Positions 8,957-16,865 of a stretch of 64,000 nucleotides of DNA are shown in pieces. The DNA is from a virus. The notes below the pieces were generated by a model. That model ran no database searches. It had not been told where the DNA came from and saw nothing but the letters and a program-made list of their open reading frames with translations. Each line of letters opens with the position of its first letter. Within the stretch, counting starts at the first letter, position 1. The translations under genes and the position numbers were made by a program. The DNA is taken from the IMG/VR virus record IMGVR_UViG_3300018418_000008, positions 1 to 64,000 of that record; one strand, 5' to 3'.

Positions 8957-8988
8957 AGGGGGACTATAAGATTATTTATAATCCCCCT
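8957..8988 (-). terminator. Rho-independent terminator after gp19 containing a late promoter
   Basis: On the minus strand AGGGGGATTATAA pairs with TTATAGTCCCCCT (13 bp with one G-T wobble) around a 6-base loop, followed by TTATTTTTAT. This is a classic intrinsic terminator for the gp19 transcript. The left arm and loop themselves contain the late promoter TATAAATA for gp20. Confidence 0.8.
8973..8980 (-). promoter_or_regulatory. T4-type late promoter inside terminator hairpin
   Basis: A perfect TATAAATA lies on the minus strand. With T4 late spacing (box at -13 to -6) the start would be near 8967, inside the right arm. The new gp20 transcript would therefore lack the left arm and could not form the terminator. 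Confidence 0.65.
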
Positions 8989-9014
8989 CAACCCACTTTT
9001 AGAACTGGATGAAA

Positions 9015-9521
9015 TTAGCTGCCAGCAGCCATCTCATCAAAGGCCCAAGTTACAGTATAAGTACCAATCGTATCAGTTGTATTCCAATCCAATTCTATAG
9101 TACCTACATCTGTAGGCCAACAATCTACTAGTTTGTATGTGCGCTTGACATCACCTGTCTTTCCATACAATTTGATTTCAAGATCTGATTTATAATCTTC
9201 AGGACCACCAAATGTTCGAACACCTGATGTAGGATCGTTGATTTGATCTGCCCATTGCTCGAGTGAATTTCGGACTGCAAAATCTTCTTCGAGCATGAGA
9301 GTTGTTGTCCATTCAGCATACGTTCTGTCACCAGCAATCTTAACTTTACGGCCAAAGTAAGGAACTTCGATTACACCGTGGGTGGCAGCAGGTACCTGTG
9401 AAGACATACAAAGAAATCTAAACTGTTCAGGAAACGATGTAGCAACAACTTCAAAGAGGGCGGGACGATAACCGCCCGCCTCTATTGCGCCTGATTTAAA
9501 GTCTTGTAAGCTAAAAGCCAT
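9015..9521 (-). CDS. 19: Tail tube protein gp19
   Basis: The 168-residue protein has the length and sequence of T4 gp19 (163 aa). It begins with MAFSLQDFKSGAIEAGGYRP, followed by SSQVPAATHGVIEVPYFGRKVKIAG, and ends with TIELDWNTTDTIGTYTVTWAFDE, the conserved C-terminal strand of the tube fold. Gp19 hexamers stack inside the contractile sheath to form the DNA channel. The ATG has AGGAG upstream. It follows gp18 and is followed by a strong terminator, which fits a separate, abundant tube mRNA. Confidence 0.95.
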   Translation of the reverse strand: MAFSLQDFKSGAIEAGGYRPALFEVVATSFPEQFRFLCMSSQVPAATHGVIEVPYFGRKVKIAGDRTYAEWTTTLMLEEDFAVRNSLEQWADQINDPTSGVRTFGGPEDYKSDLEIKLYGKTGDVKRTYKLVDCWPTDVGTIELDWNTTDTIGTYTVTWAFDEMAAGS

Positions 9522-9551
9522 TTGTTATTCTCCTTTAATTTAGCTTTGTTC

Positions 9552-9559
9552 TATTTATT
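9552..9559 (-). promoter_or_regulatory. Near-consensus late promoter for gp19 (AATAAATA)
   Basis: AATAAATA lies on the minus strand across the gp18 stop, about 30 bases before the gp19 ATG. It is one mismatch from the T4 late consensus. Confidence 0.4.
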
Positions 9560-12080
9560 AGAAATTTCCAATAACTTCGGAGAATTCTACACCTGTTCGC
9601 ACTGCGACAAAGTTCAACTGGATAAAGTTGATGCTTCGAGCAGGTTTGATGTAGATGTCACCAACGAACTCGTTGCGATCGATGACTTCACCTGTGTTGT
9701 TTGTCTCGTCACATACGACTACAAAGTCTGTTACACCTCGGCGGCCTTTAACATCTCGTAAGAAAGGTGTTACAAGATTAACAAAGCTAGCGCGTGTGAA
9801 TTCGTCATTGAACTCAAACAATGTAAACTTAGCAGCTGTAGCAATTGCTTTCTCAAGAACAATGAAGAGTCGTCGTACGTTGATACGATCGAACGCTGAA
9901 GGCTTAGCCAACAGAGTCTTATCACCGAACATTACGATACCTTGACCTGGGAAGTTAACAATTGGATTAATACCGTTCTTGTAAAGAATATCGCGCTCAG
10001 CTTGCTTCGGATTCCAAGCGAGCTTAACAATATTCTTAATTTGGCCACGATTGAAACCTGCAGGTGACCACCATGCATCACGCAATTCATCTGTATATGC
10101 TGCTAGACCGGCGATGTCACCATTAATAGGTACCCATCGATATACGTCGTTATACTTGTCATACATGTACTTATAACCTGAGTCGAGTACAGCGTATGAA
10201 GATGATCGGCAGCTGTTTCTAAATTGAACAACATCTTCTGTGATATCGGATGAATTACCAACAACATCATCCTTGTCAGGTGAGATGAATACAACACAAT
10301 CCTTACGTCGTTCGCCAATGTTGTCAATCAAGTAATTACCAAGCTGTGCACCGTTTGATGCACCTCGAGACTTACCAGTCAACACCAATGAGATGTCAAT
10401 GTCTTCAGCTGATCGATATACGTCATAAGCTCGTAATACATCACCTAGAGCACATGTAGTTTCAGTACCGACGTCTCGGCCACCAATAAATGAGTAAGTA
10501 GCAGGTCCAGTATTAGTTGATGATTGAACAAGTAACGCTGATGCTGATGTTGCATTTGTATCATCATTTGCCCACCAAACATAACCTGAAGATTGATTAA
10601 TCACATCTTTGTAGTATATATTATTACCTTGTTCACCTTTAGCGTCAGTTGCGCGAGAAAGACCACTATACACTTCAAGTACTGTGTTAGGAATTCCAGA
10701 AATCTTACCATCTTCGTCAATTACAACAACATGAACTTCGTCATTTGCTGCTGTATTACCTTGAGATGCAACATAAGCTGATTGAGTAGGTGCACCTTCA
10801 ACTAAATCCCAATACTGCCAATATCGTTCAATGGTTGCAGCTGCAGAAACCGAAGAGGCGACGCTAATATTTTCTGTAGTAGTAAGAGCTTGAGCAAATT
10901 CGATTTCAGCTTCTCCAGCAGAAACAGCTCCAATTGATGTAATTTCAAGATACTGAACACCAATTGTTGTATTACCAACTTTAATTTGATCTCCTACGGA
11001 AAGATTAGACGTAACATTTGTTACATCGCCATCAACCGCTGAAGTAATCGTACCAGTATTTGCTCCAACATTAATAGCAAGCGTAGTTACTTGTCCAGCC
11101 GCGATTTCTACATCAGAGCTAAATGCCGTGTTCGAATCGCAGACAGAAATTTTTAGTGAATTGCCTATGAGACCGGGATATTTTGCAACCCAGCGTGCTG
11201 CGTCATCAAAACCTGCCAGTGCATCTGTATATGAATCATCGTTTTTAACAATGTGTGAAGCAGCAACAGATGATGTAGCACCATCAAATGCTACGGAGTT
11301 GAATGAATAGCTAGCGTCATGAAATTCTAATGTAGCTGCACCGGTGGCGCCTGACCATGTTTGACCAGTCATAGTTACTCGAGTATCACCGGATCGAGTA
11401 AGAACCAATGATCCAGAACCTGTACCATCGCCAGTCGATACCAAAGGAATAGCTGATCCACCCTGAGTTAGTGACAGACCAAATTGGTTTCCTACCGAGT
11501 TAACAATAAAGTAAGTAGTTAAGTTATCAAAACCTTGTGGCAATGTACCATCAGTGCTTAGCGTTACTGCTTCGCCATTCAATACATTAGATAATGTACC
11601 AGTAAAAAGACCTGTAGGTACGTCACCGTCGTGAATAGCTGTAACATCATTAAATGTATCAAATGCGTCTGTAGTATCAACAGTAATTGCTGCCTCTGAA
11701 ACTGATCCGTCAATAGCAGCTACTACTAGGCCGGTTTCCAGTTCACTAACAGTACCATCGATTACAAAATAGTCTGTACCACTTTGAGCGTACGCTGACG
11801 TTAGAATATCACTTCCAAATGAGTGATGAGCTCGTGAAACATAAAGACGATTAGAATAAGATAGGAAGCTAGCAGCGGTCATCCATGTTTCATAATTATC
11901 GCTATTAGGCTTACCATAAACTTGTGCTAATTCATCTTCGCTTACAACGAGCGAAGGCTTATCTACCGGTCCCCACTGAAAAACACCGCCAATGGCGGCG
12001 TCAGTTGTGGCTACGGCAGGGATTACAGTCGTCAAATCGATCTCTGTAACATTAACGCCTGGGCTTAATTGAAAAGGCAT
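9558..12080 (-). CDS. 18: Tail sheath protein gp18
   Basis: The 840-residue protein starts MPFQLSPGVNVTEIDLTTVI, the gp18 N-terminus that links sheath subunits. Its C-terminal third is the conserved sheath core (AWNPKQAERDILYKNGINPI, NVRRLFIVLEKAIATAAKF, ARSINFIQLNFVAVRTGVEF). It is longer than T4 gp18 (659 aa) because of Thr/Ser/Gly-rich insertions at about residues 90-480, which in this family form surface protrusion domains. One insertion contains a beta motif (QGFDNLTTYFIVN) often repeated in phage virion proteins. Sheath polymer contraction drives the tube through the host envelope. GGGAG precedes the ATG, and a late promoter lies in the gap. Confidence 0.95.
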   Translation of the reverse strand: MPFQLSPGVNVTEIDLTTVIPAVATTDAAIGGVFQWGPVDKPSLVVSEDELAQVYGKPNSDNYETWMTAASFLSYSNRLYVSRAHHSFGSDILTSAYAQSGTDYFVIDGTVSELETGLVVAAIDGSVSEAAITVDTTDAFDTFNDVTAIHDGDVPTGLFTGTLSNVLNGEAVTLSTDGTLPQGFDNLTTYFIVNSVGNQFGLSLTQGGSAIPLVSTGDGTGSGSLVLTRSGDTRVTMTGQTWSGATGAATLEFHDASYSFNSVAFDGATSSVAASHIVKNDDSYTDALAGFDDAARWVAKYPGLIGNSLKISVCDSNTAFSSDVEIAAGQVTTLAINVGANTGTITSAVDGDVTNVTSNLSVGDQIKVGNTTIGVQYLEITSIGAVSAGEAEIEFAQALTTTENISVASSVSAAATIERYWQYWDLVEGAPTQSAYVASQGNTAANDEVHVVVIDEDGKISGIPNTVLEVYSGLSRATDAKGEQGNNIYYKDVINQSSGYVWWANDDTNATSASALLVQSSTNTGPATYSFIGGRDVGTETTCALGDVLRAYDVYRSAEDIDISLVLTGKSRGASNGAQLGNYLIDNIGERRKDCVVFISPDKDDVVGNSSDITEDVVQFRNSCRSSSYAVLDSGYKYMYDKYNDVYRWVPINGDIAGLAAYTDELRDAWWSPAGFNRGQIKNIVKLAWNPKQAERDILYKNGINPIVNFPGQGIVMFGDKTLLAKPSAFDRINVRRLFIVLEKAIATAAKFTLFEFNDEFTRASFVNLVTPFLRDVKGRRGVTDFVVVCDETNNTGEVIDRNEFVGDIYIKPARSINFIQLNFVAVRTGVEFSEVIGNF

Positions 12081-12125
12081 GTTGTGTTTCTCCCTGTAAA
12101 TTGATTATAATGTATTTCGTAGTTT

Positions 12126-12133
12126 TATTTATA
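12126..12133 (-). promoter_or_regulatory. T4-type late promoter before gp18 (TATAAATA)
   Basis: A perfect TATAAATA on the minus strand lies in the 70-base gap between gp17 and gp18, about 45 bases before the sheath ATG. Confidence 0.65.
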
Positions 12134-12150
12134 ACAAAGCACATTTCAAA

Positions 12151-13806
12151 CTACATTAGCCAACTATAGTCATCTCCACCTCTGGCAGTCTTTACTTGAG
12201 ATTCTTGCTCGTGTACGTCTTGCCCGTCGTCAATGATACCGAATGGAACCAGCTCACTAAAGACTTTTTCTTCATTCATTTCTTTGAGATTGATAACCGT
12301 ATTTATATCAGTCAATTCTTTAAAGAATTTCTGGTTTGACAACCAACCAAAGAGAACTAAACACATCACTAAATCGTCGTGATTGCCCGGTTCTGCTTCC
12401 CATGATGTACCTTTTTGACTAAATGTCGAAAATTCACGTATTGTTTCGAAATCATTAATTATAATTTGATTTTGTTCTACTAATAATTTTATCATTGAAC
12501 AACCAACAGATTTTACAGATTTAGTAGTACGTATACCTTTATCTGCTCTTCCGCTGAATCCTGCTACACCTGATAATAGACGTTTTCCTTCACGTCCATT
12601 ATTTTCAGTGAGTAACATATTTTCGTATTCATATTCTTCGAAAAGAATAGAAGCTACCTGTTCTCCAATATCATTGACTTCAACCAATATATTGGCTTCA
12701 TTGTAATACTTTGCCGCGCTATGCACAGCTGCAGCATAATCTATAGGTGTGATCATATTATTACGATATGTTCCAACCTGTCTGTACGGCATCTCTGATA
12801 TATCAACGACCTGAAAGGCAGAATAGTCTAATCCTTTACCTCTACTGACGTCAACAACTATCACATAGTTGCCTTCTTGCATCGGTTCTTCATATATGTT
12901 TATACCACCGACTTCTTTAATAGCTTCTCTATATACAAGTTGCTTTAATTTCCATCCCGATATGAGTGTACCCGATGAACCTAGGAATTCACATTCCATT
13001 TCCTGCGCGAACTTTTCTGTATCAAAGTCCATCGCAGCGAGTGTTTCTTCTCTCCATTTTTCATCACGGCCCGGGACGTCATGCCACATAACCTGCACGA
13101 ACTCGTAACCATTTTTGCCTGCTTTGGCACCTTCACATGTTTTATAGAAGTGATTTAATCCATTTGGTGTGGATGTAAGAAGGATTTTAGTACTAGTTCC
13201 GGATGAGATTGTTGGAAATACTGAGGCAAAGAATTCGTCCCAATTCTCCACGAAAGCTGTCTCATCAATGTATAGGAAGGATACGGATTTGCCTCGAATA
13301 GCAGAAGAAGAAGTAGCAGCCGCAATGATTTTGGATCCGTTTTCAAATTCTACTGATCCTTTGTTCCATTCGATGACTCCTTGTTGAAGCCATTTCGGTA
13401 ACGCTTCATACGCAGTTTTAATTCTGTCCAATATTTCCCTAGCTGCATCTCCTTTGTTAGCGAGGAGAGCCACGAGCTTATGGTCGTTAAACAATATGTA
13501 ATGAAGTATAAGACATACAGCAGTAGTAGTTTTACCTGCCTGCCGTGACGTAACAACACAGACTCTTCTATTATTGGTGGTTTTTTTAATGATTTCTTTT
13601 TGATAGTCATAGCAATTTATCGGAATCAATCCATGATCAACATGTACAATTTGTATATATTTTTCTGAGAAGTATATTGGATCTTTAGCACACTTCACAA
13701 ACTCTTGGACCATATCTTCGGTCCATTCAATTGTAACACCCTTGCGCTTAAGATTTACATTACCGAGATAAGATCGATAATCTATAATATCTTGAATTTC
13801 ACTCAT
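12151..13806 (-). CDS. 17: Terminase large subunit gp17
   Basis: This 551-residue DNA packaging motor has an ATPase and a nuclease domain. The Walker A motif is SRQAGKTT at residues 87-94 and Walker B is FLYIDE at 177-182, followed by a coupling motif (LLTSTPNG, about 209-216). The RNase H-fold nuclease shows VVDVSRGKG (D319), EVNDIGE (E376, D379) and HDD (D477-D478). It docks on the gp20 portal, pumps DNA into the prohead and cuts at headful. The length is close to, but shorter than, T4 gp17 (610 aa). The start overlaps the end of gp16 by 8 bases, so it is coupled to the small subunit. Confidence 0.97.
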   Translation of the reverse strand: MSEIQDIIDYRSYLGNVNLKRKGVTIEWTEDMVQEFVKCAKDPIYFSEKYIQIVHVDHGLIPINCYDYQKEIIKKTTNNRRVCVVTSRQAGKTTTAVCLILHYILFNDHKLVALLANKGDAAREILDRIKTAYEALPKWLQQGVIEWNKGSVEFENGSKIIAAATSSSAIRGKSVSFLYIDETAFVENWDEFFASVFPTISSGTSTKILLTSTPNGLNHFYKTCEGAKAGKNGYEFVQVMWHDVPGRDEKWREETLAAMDFDTEKFAQEMECEFLGSSGTLISGWKLKQLVYREAIKEVGGINIYEEPMQEGNYVIVVDVSRGKGLDYSAFQVVDISEMPYRQVGTYRNNMITPIDYAAAVHSAAKYYNEANILVEVNDIGEQVASILFEEYEYENMLLTENNGREGKRLLSGVAGFSGRADKGIRTTKSVKSVGCSMIKLLVEQNQIIINDFETIREFSTFSQKGTSWEAEPGNHDDLVMCLVLFGWLSNQKFFKELTDINTVINLKEMNEEKVFSELVPFGIIDDGQDVHEQESQVKTARGGDDYSWLM

Positions 13807-14206
13807 TTTCTTTATTTAATAACTTCAGCAAATCACTCGTACTACCTACATACAAGTTATTATTAACAGTATCTGGTTTTTCTGGTTTCTCGCCTGTAAG
13901 TTTTTGTTTCTTTTCATGCATGGCTAGCAGATCATTATTCATATCACCCATTGTTTTGATCATATTAGCTAAGACTTCATATGCTCTGGGGTGTTGAGAC
14001 TGATCTGCTACTGCAAGCAATTCGTCGATTGCACCATGACCTTTTTCGATAAGATCATAAAAATTCTGACGAACATATTTTGTATCGTTCTCGATTTCTT
14101 TATCTGTTTCGAGACTTGGACGATAAGTTGTAGGTAGTTTTTCTTCTTGTTCGATGAGTTGTCCACTATTCATATTCAAAACATCATTCAATATATCATG
14201 CTTCAT
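13799..14206 (-). CDS. 16: Terminase small subunit gp16
   Basis: The gene lies between gp15 and gp17, as in T4. The protein has a conserved central helical region (KYVRQNFYDLIEKGHGAIDE then ADQSQHPRAYEVLANMIKT) typical of T4-like gp16, which forms a ring that stimulates gp17 ATPase and controls packaging initiation. I prefer the ATG at 14206 (135 aa), because AAGGA lies six bases before it. An upstream in-frame ATG at 14221 would add five residues but has no ribosome site and lies inside gp15. The C-terminus is Lys/Asn-rich and probably flexible. Confidence 0.92.
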   Translation of the reverse strand: MKHDILNDVLNMNSGQLIEQEEKLPTTYRPSLETDKEIENDTKYVRQNFYDLIEKGHGAIDELLAVADQSQHPRAYEVLANMIKTMGDMNNDLLAMHEKKQKLTGEKPEKPDTVNNNLYVGSTSDLLKLLNKENE

Positions 14207-14210
14207 ATCT

Positions 14211-15308
14211 TTATCCTTCATCAGGGAATGGACCTATATTCACTTCTGCAACACCATAAGTAGATTCAGAATCAATAGCTGCCGTATTTGCTATCGATAC
14301 TAAGTCAGGTGCAGATATTGTTACGGTAGGTGTTTCAGTGTATCCAGAGCCACCATCAGTAATTACTATTCTATCTATATTATATCCATTACCCATTACG
14401 GCCGTTGCAGTAGCATTACCATCAATAGTAATAGTTGCTGGTGTGTCACTATATCCATAACCAATATTAGTAAGTACAATTTCTGTTACACTCCCACTAC
14501 TAATCACGGCAACAGCTGTAGCAGTTTCGGCATTAATATCTGAGAAAACAGTAGGAGAATTATTAGCTAATATGGCAGGTTCAGCGAGTAAACGTGAAGC
14601 TACTTCAACATTGTTAATTGATTGATCTATATCATCATACAATGATGAATCAAATATTTGTGTATTAGATAATTTAATTACATCACTTTTATATTCTGGA
14701 CCATAGAAATAACCTTTCATTGTAAAATCGAGTGTCCATATCAAGGCGCGGCGATCTTCAAAAGAACCTTCATATACATCATCTTGACTTGTTCCAGTTA
14801 AAACAAGTGGTATATCCAATTTAACTTCAGGAGTTTCAGTTAGTAATACTGTTGATGTCCATTCAGGTGTAAAGTATGGAAGTATTTGTTCAATAATTCT
14901 AGTACCATCTGTCGTGTTCTTTACAAAAATGGACAAACTAAATTGAATATCATAGGGAACTGGATTATAGATTGAGACACGACGGTCGCCATCACCATCA
15001 ATATCTTCAATCTTAAATTTATTTCGGGTAGGCAATTTTCGTTCAGGTGCATAATTAAAACCTGTAATTTCGAAACCCATGCGAGGCAATACAACTGAAA
15101 ATGGCTGTTGTAATGGATCACGATTCGATTCTATTCCTTCTATCCTCGCGAGAAACTTTTCTCGAGGTCCATATGCAAGAGGAACTTTAATGACCTGTTT
15201 TACGTTGCCATTCTCGTCTTCGCGATTAATATAAACATCATTGAATAATGTACCAAATAAGATAACATATCTACGCAGAGTATCGTGATAAAAAGTACGT
15301 CCAAACAT
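14211..15308 (-). CDS. 15: Tail terminator / sheath stabiliser gp15, with extra C-terminal domain
   Basis: The N-terminus MFGRTFYHDTLRRYVILFGT and the following 230 residues match gp15, which caps the tail tube and sheath and joins tail to head as a hexamer. T4 gp15 has 272 residues and this one has 365. The extra C-terminal part carries two copies of a GY-x-x-x-P-x-x-x-I motif (residues 283-294 and 321-331), a small beta module common in marine phage structural proteins. The start overlaps the gp14 stop as TAATG. Confidence 0.92.
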   Translation of the reverse strand: MFGRTFYHDTLRRYVILFGTLFNDVYINREDENGNVKQVIKVPLAYGPREKFLARIEGIESNRDPLQQPFSVVLPRMGFEITGFNYAPERKLPTRNKFKIEDIDGDGDRRVSIYNPVPYDIQFSLSIFVKNTTDGTRIIEQILPYFTPEWTSTVLLTETPEVKLDIPLVLTGTSQDDVYEGSFEDRRALIWTLDFTMKGYFYGPEYKSDVIKLSNTQIFDSSLYDDIDQSINNVEVASRLLAEPAILANNSPTVFSDINAETATAVAVISSGSVTEIVLTNIGYGYSDTPATITIDGNATATAVMGNGYNIDRIVITDGGSGYTETPTVTISAPDLVSIANTAAIDSESTYGVAEVNIGPFPDEG

Positions 15309-16039
15309 TAGTATCTACCGCCTTCACTGAATGGATCTCGTTCCGTAAAATCAATGAATGAATTAGCACTTACTTGGAATGAACTATTGTCTGCATACGG
15401 ATCATCAGGATTCCAGTTGCTATCTAATCCTACTGGTCGACCTGTATCAGGATCAATAATAATATTATTGTTAGCATCGTATGTAAGACCATCCAGTTCG
15501 TCTGCAGATAATGAATGAATGATTTCGAGATTATCTACATATGGTAAACCTGTATTCAAATCTTCATTGCTGTATTCGAACAATTCACACCTGATATCAA
15601 ACATTTGTAGTGCACCATTTTGATAGAATACCGGCTCATGTTCAACAAACTTGATTTGATATACTTTATTAGTTAATGGCATAAAAATAAGATCACCTTC
15701 AAATGGCCGATCATTATCTTCGAAGTCTCCAACGGTTTCTTGATATACTTTTCTAGCAACAGTAAATGTAATCTCGTCTCGAATCTGAATATTGAATTTA
15801 GATAAGAAATCACCTTCACCTTCGAATCCTTCAACATTTTTGATATACATTTCGATTTGATATGAATCATTGTATGTTGATAACGGATCTTCGTTTAGGA
15901 TATCATCTTTGGCTACTATTGTACGTGGACAATACCATAGATCATGGCCATAAATTTTAATAGACTCGATAACAAGGTCTTCAATTAGACTTTGTTCAGA
16001 TGTACTATTAAAATTATTGAAGTATAAATTGGTTGCCAC
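15308..16039 (-). CDS. 14: Neck protein gp14 (GTG start preferred)
   Basis: The sequence ATNLYFNNFNSTSEQSLIED then VIESIKIYGHDLWYCPRTIV is the conserved N-terminal region of T4-like gp14. Gp14 binds gp13 and the portal to complete the head before tail joining. No ATG is available. A TTG at 16048 gives the longest frame but has AGGA only one base away. A GTG at 16039 gives MATNLYFNN, has AGGA ten bases upstream and fits the family N-terminus, so I choose it (243 aa). It is coupled to gp15 by TAATG. Confidence 0.9.
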   Translation of the reverse strand: MATNLYFNNFNSTSEQSLIEDLVIESIKIYGHDLWYCPRTIVAKDDILNEDPLSTYNDSYQIEMYIKNVEGFEGEGDFLSKFNIQIRDEITFTVARKVYQETVGDFEDNDRPFEGDLIFMPLTNKVYQIKFVEHEPVFYQNGALQMFDIRCELFEYSNEDLNTGLPYVDNLEIIHSLSADELDGLTYDANNNIIIDPDTGRPVGLDSNWNPDDPYADNSSFQVSANSFIDFTERDPFSEGGRY

Positions 16040-16082
16040 TGTGTACAAATCCTATTTTTTGAGTATAATAGAGCTATGCTCT

Positions 16083-16826
16083 TTATCCAATCATATCCAT
16101 TACAGGCAAGCTGTAATTGTTAATCATCTCTTCTTCTAGTTTAGAGATCTCAGTCTGAGCATCATCATATATTTGTCTACCATTAAAAGTTACACCACCT
16201 GGAAGTTGTAGTCCTTCGAACTTAGTAAGATTTGTACCCCATTGTCTTTTAATAAGTTGTGATGTATAATACTGTAACCATCGGTCTGACCATACATCCG
16301 TGTATGTAGCAGGATCAACAATTTCATATGCTTCCAATATAAGATATTCATTTACTCTTAAATCTTGTTTTGTTTCGTCTATATGTAAACGATTACGATG
16401 ACGATTATATCTTATTTGTGGTTTACCAACAAGTATTTCTTGAACCATCGCGAGATGTTCCATTGTCATATAATAATCTATAAGAGCAATGTTAGTAAGA
16501 GTGTATAGATCGTTTAATGCGATTTGATATCGAATATTAAATATATCTCCTGATGAAGTACCAAGTGCACCCATCGGAAACAACCGTACGGCGCCGATAA
16601 TATTCTCGGGCAGATCTACATATCCATCATCTTTAATTTGTTGAGTAACTAAAATTTTATAGTAGATTTTTTCTGTGCCGTCGAAATGATAATCCCAGAA
16701 AAAACGTAGAGCTTGATCGATTCTATCTTCGACCTGCTCGTCTGCTACATTAATTTCGATGACGGGCTTGCCTAGTGATCTTAGACAATACTCTTTAAAC
16801 TCGTCTCGTGTGGATGGAACTGCCAT
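16083..16826 (-). CDS. 13: Neck protein gp13
   Basis: The 247-residue protein begins with the conserved gp13 segment (TRDEFKEYCLRSLGKPVIEI then QVEDRIDQALRFFWDYHFDG). Gp13 forms the neck ring under the portal with gp14 and takes part in head completion. It is shorter than T4 gp13 (309 aa), as in marine relatives. GGAG lies about ten bases before the ATG. A CATAAATA sequence just upstream, at the end of the repeat-protein gene, may be a variant late promoter. Confidence 0.93.
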   Translation of the reverse strand: MAVPSTRDEFKEYCLRSLGKPVIEINVADEQVEDRIDQALRFFWDYHFDGTEKIYYKILVTQQIKDDGYVDLPENIIGAVRLFPMGALGTSSGDIFNIRYQIALNDLYTLTNIALIDYYMTMEHLAMVQEILVGKPQIRYNRHRNRLHIDETKQDLRVNEYLILEAYEIVDPATYTDVWSDRWLQYYTSQLIKRQWGTNLTKFEGLQLPGGVTFNGRQIYDDAQTEISKLEEEMINNYSLPVMDMIG

Positions 16827-16857
16827 CGAATGTGCTCCGTTTTAGCTTTAATAAATT

Positions 16858-16865
16858 TATTTATG
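16858..16865 (-). promoter_or_regulatory. Variant late promoter before gp13 (CATAAATA)
   Basis: On the minus strand CATAAATA differs at the first base from TATAAATA. It lies at the stop of the repeat-protein gene, about 35 bases before the gp13 ATG. It is only a candidate. Confidence 0.3.
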
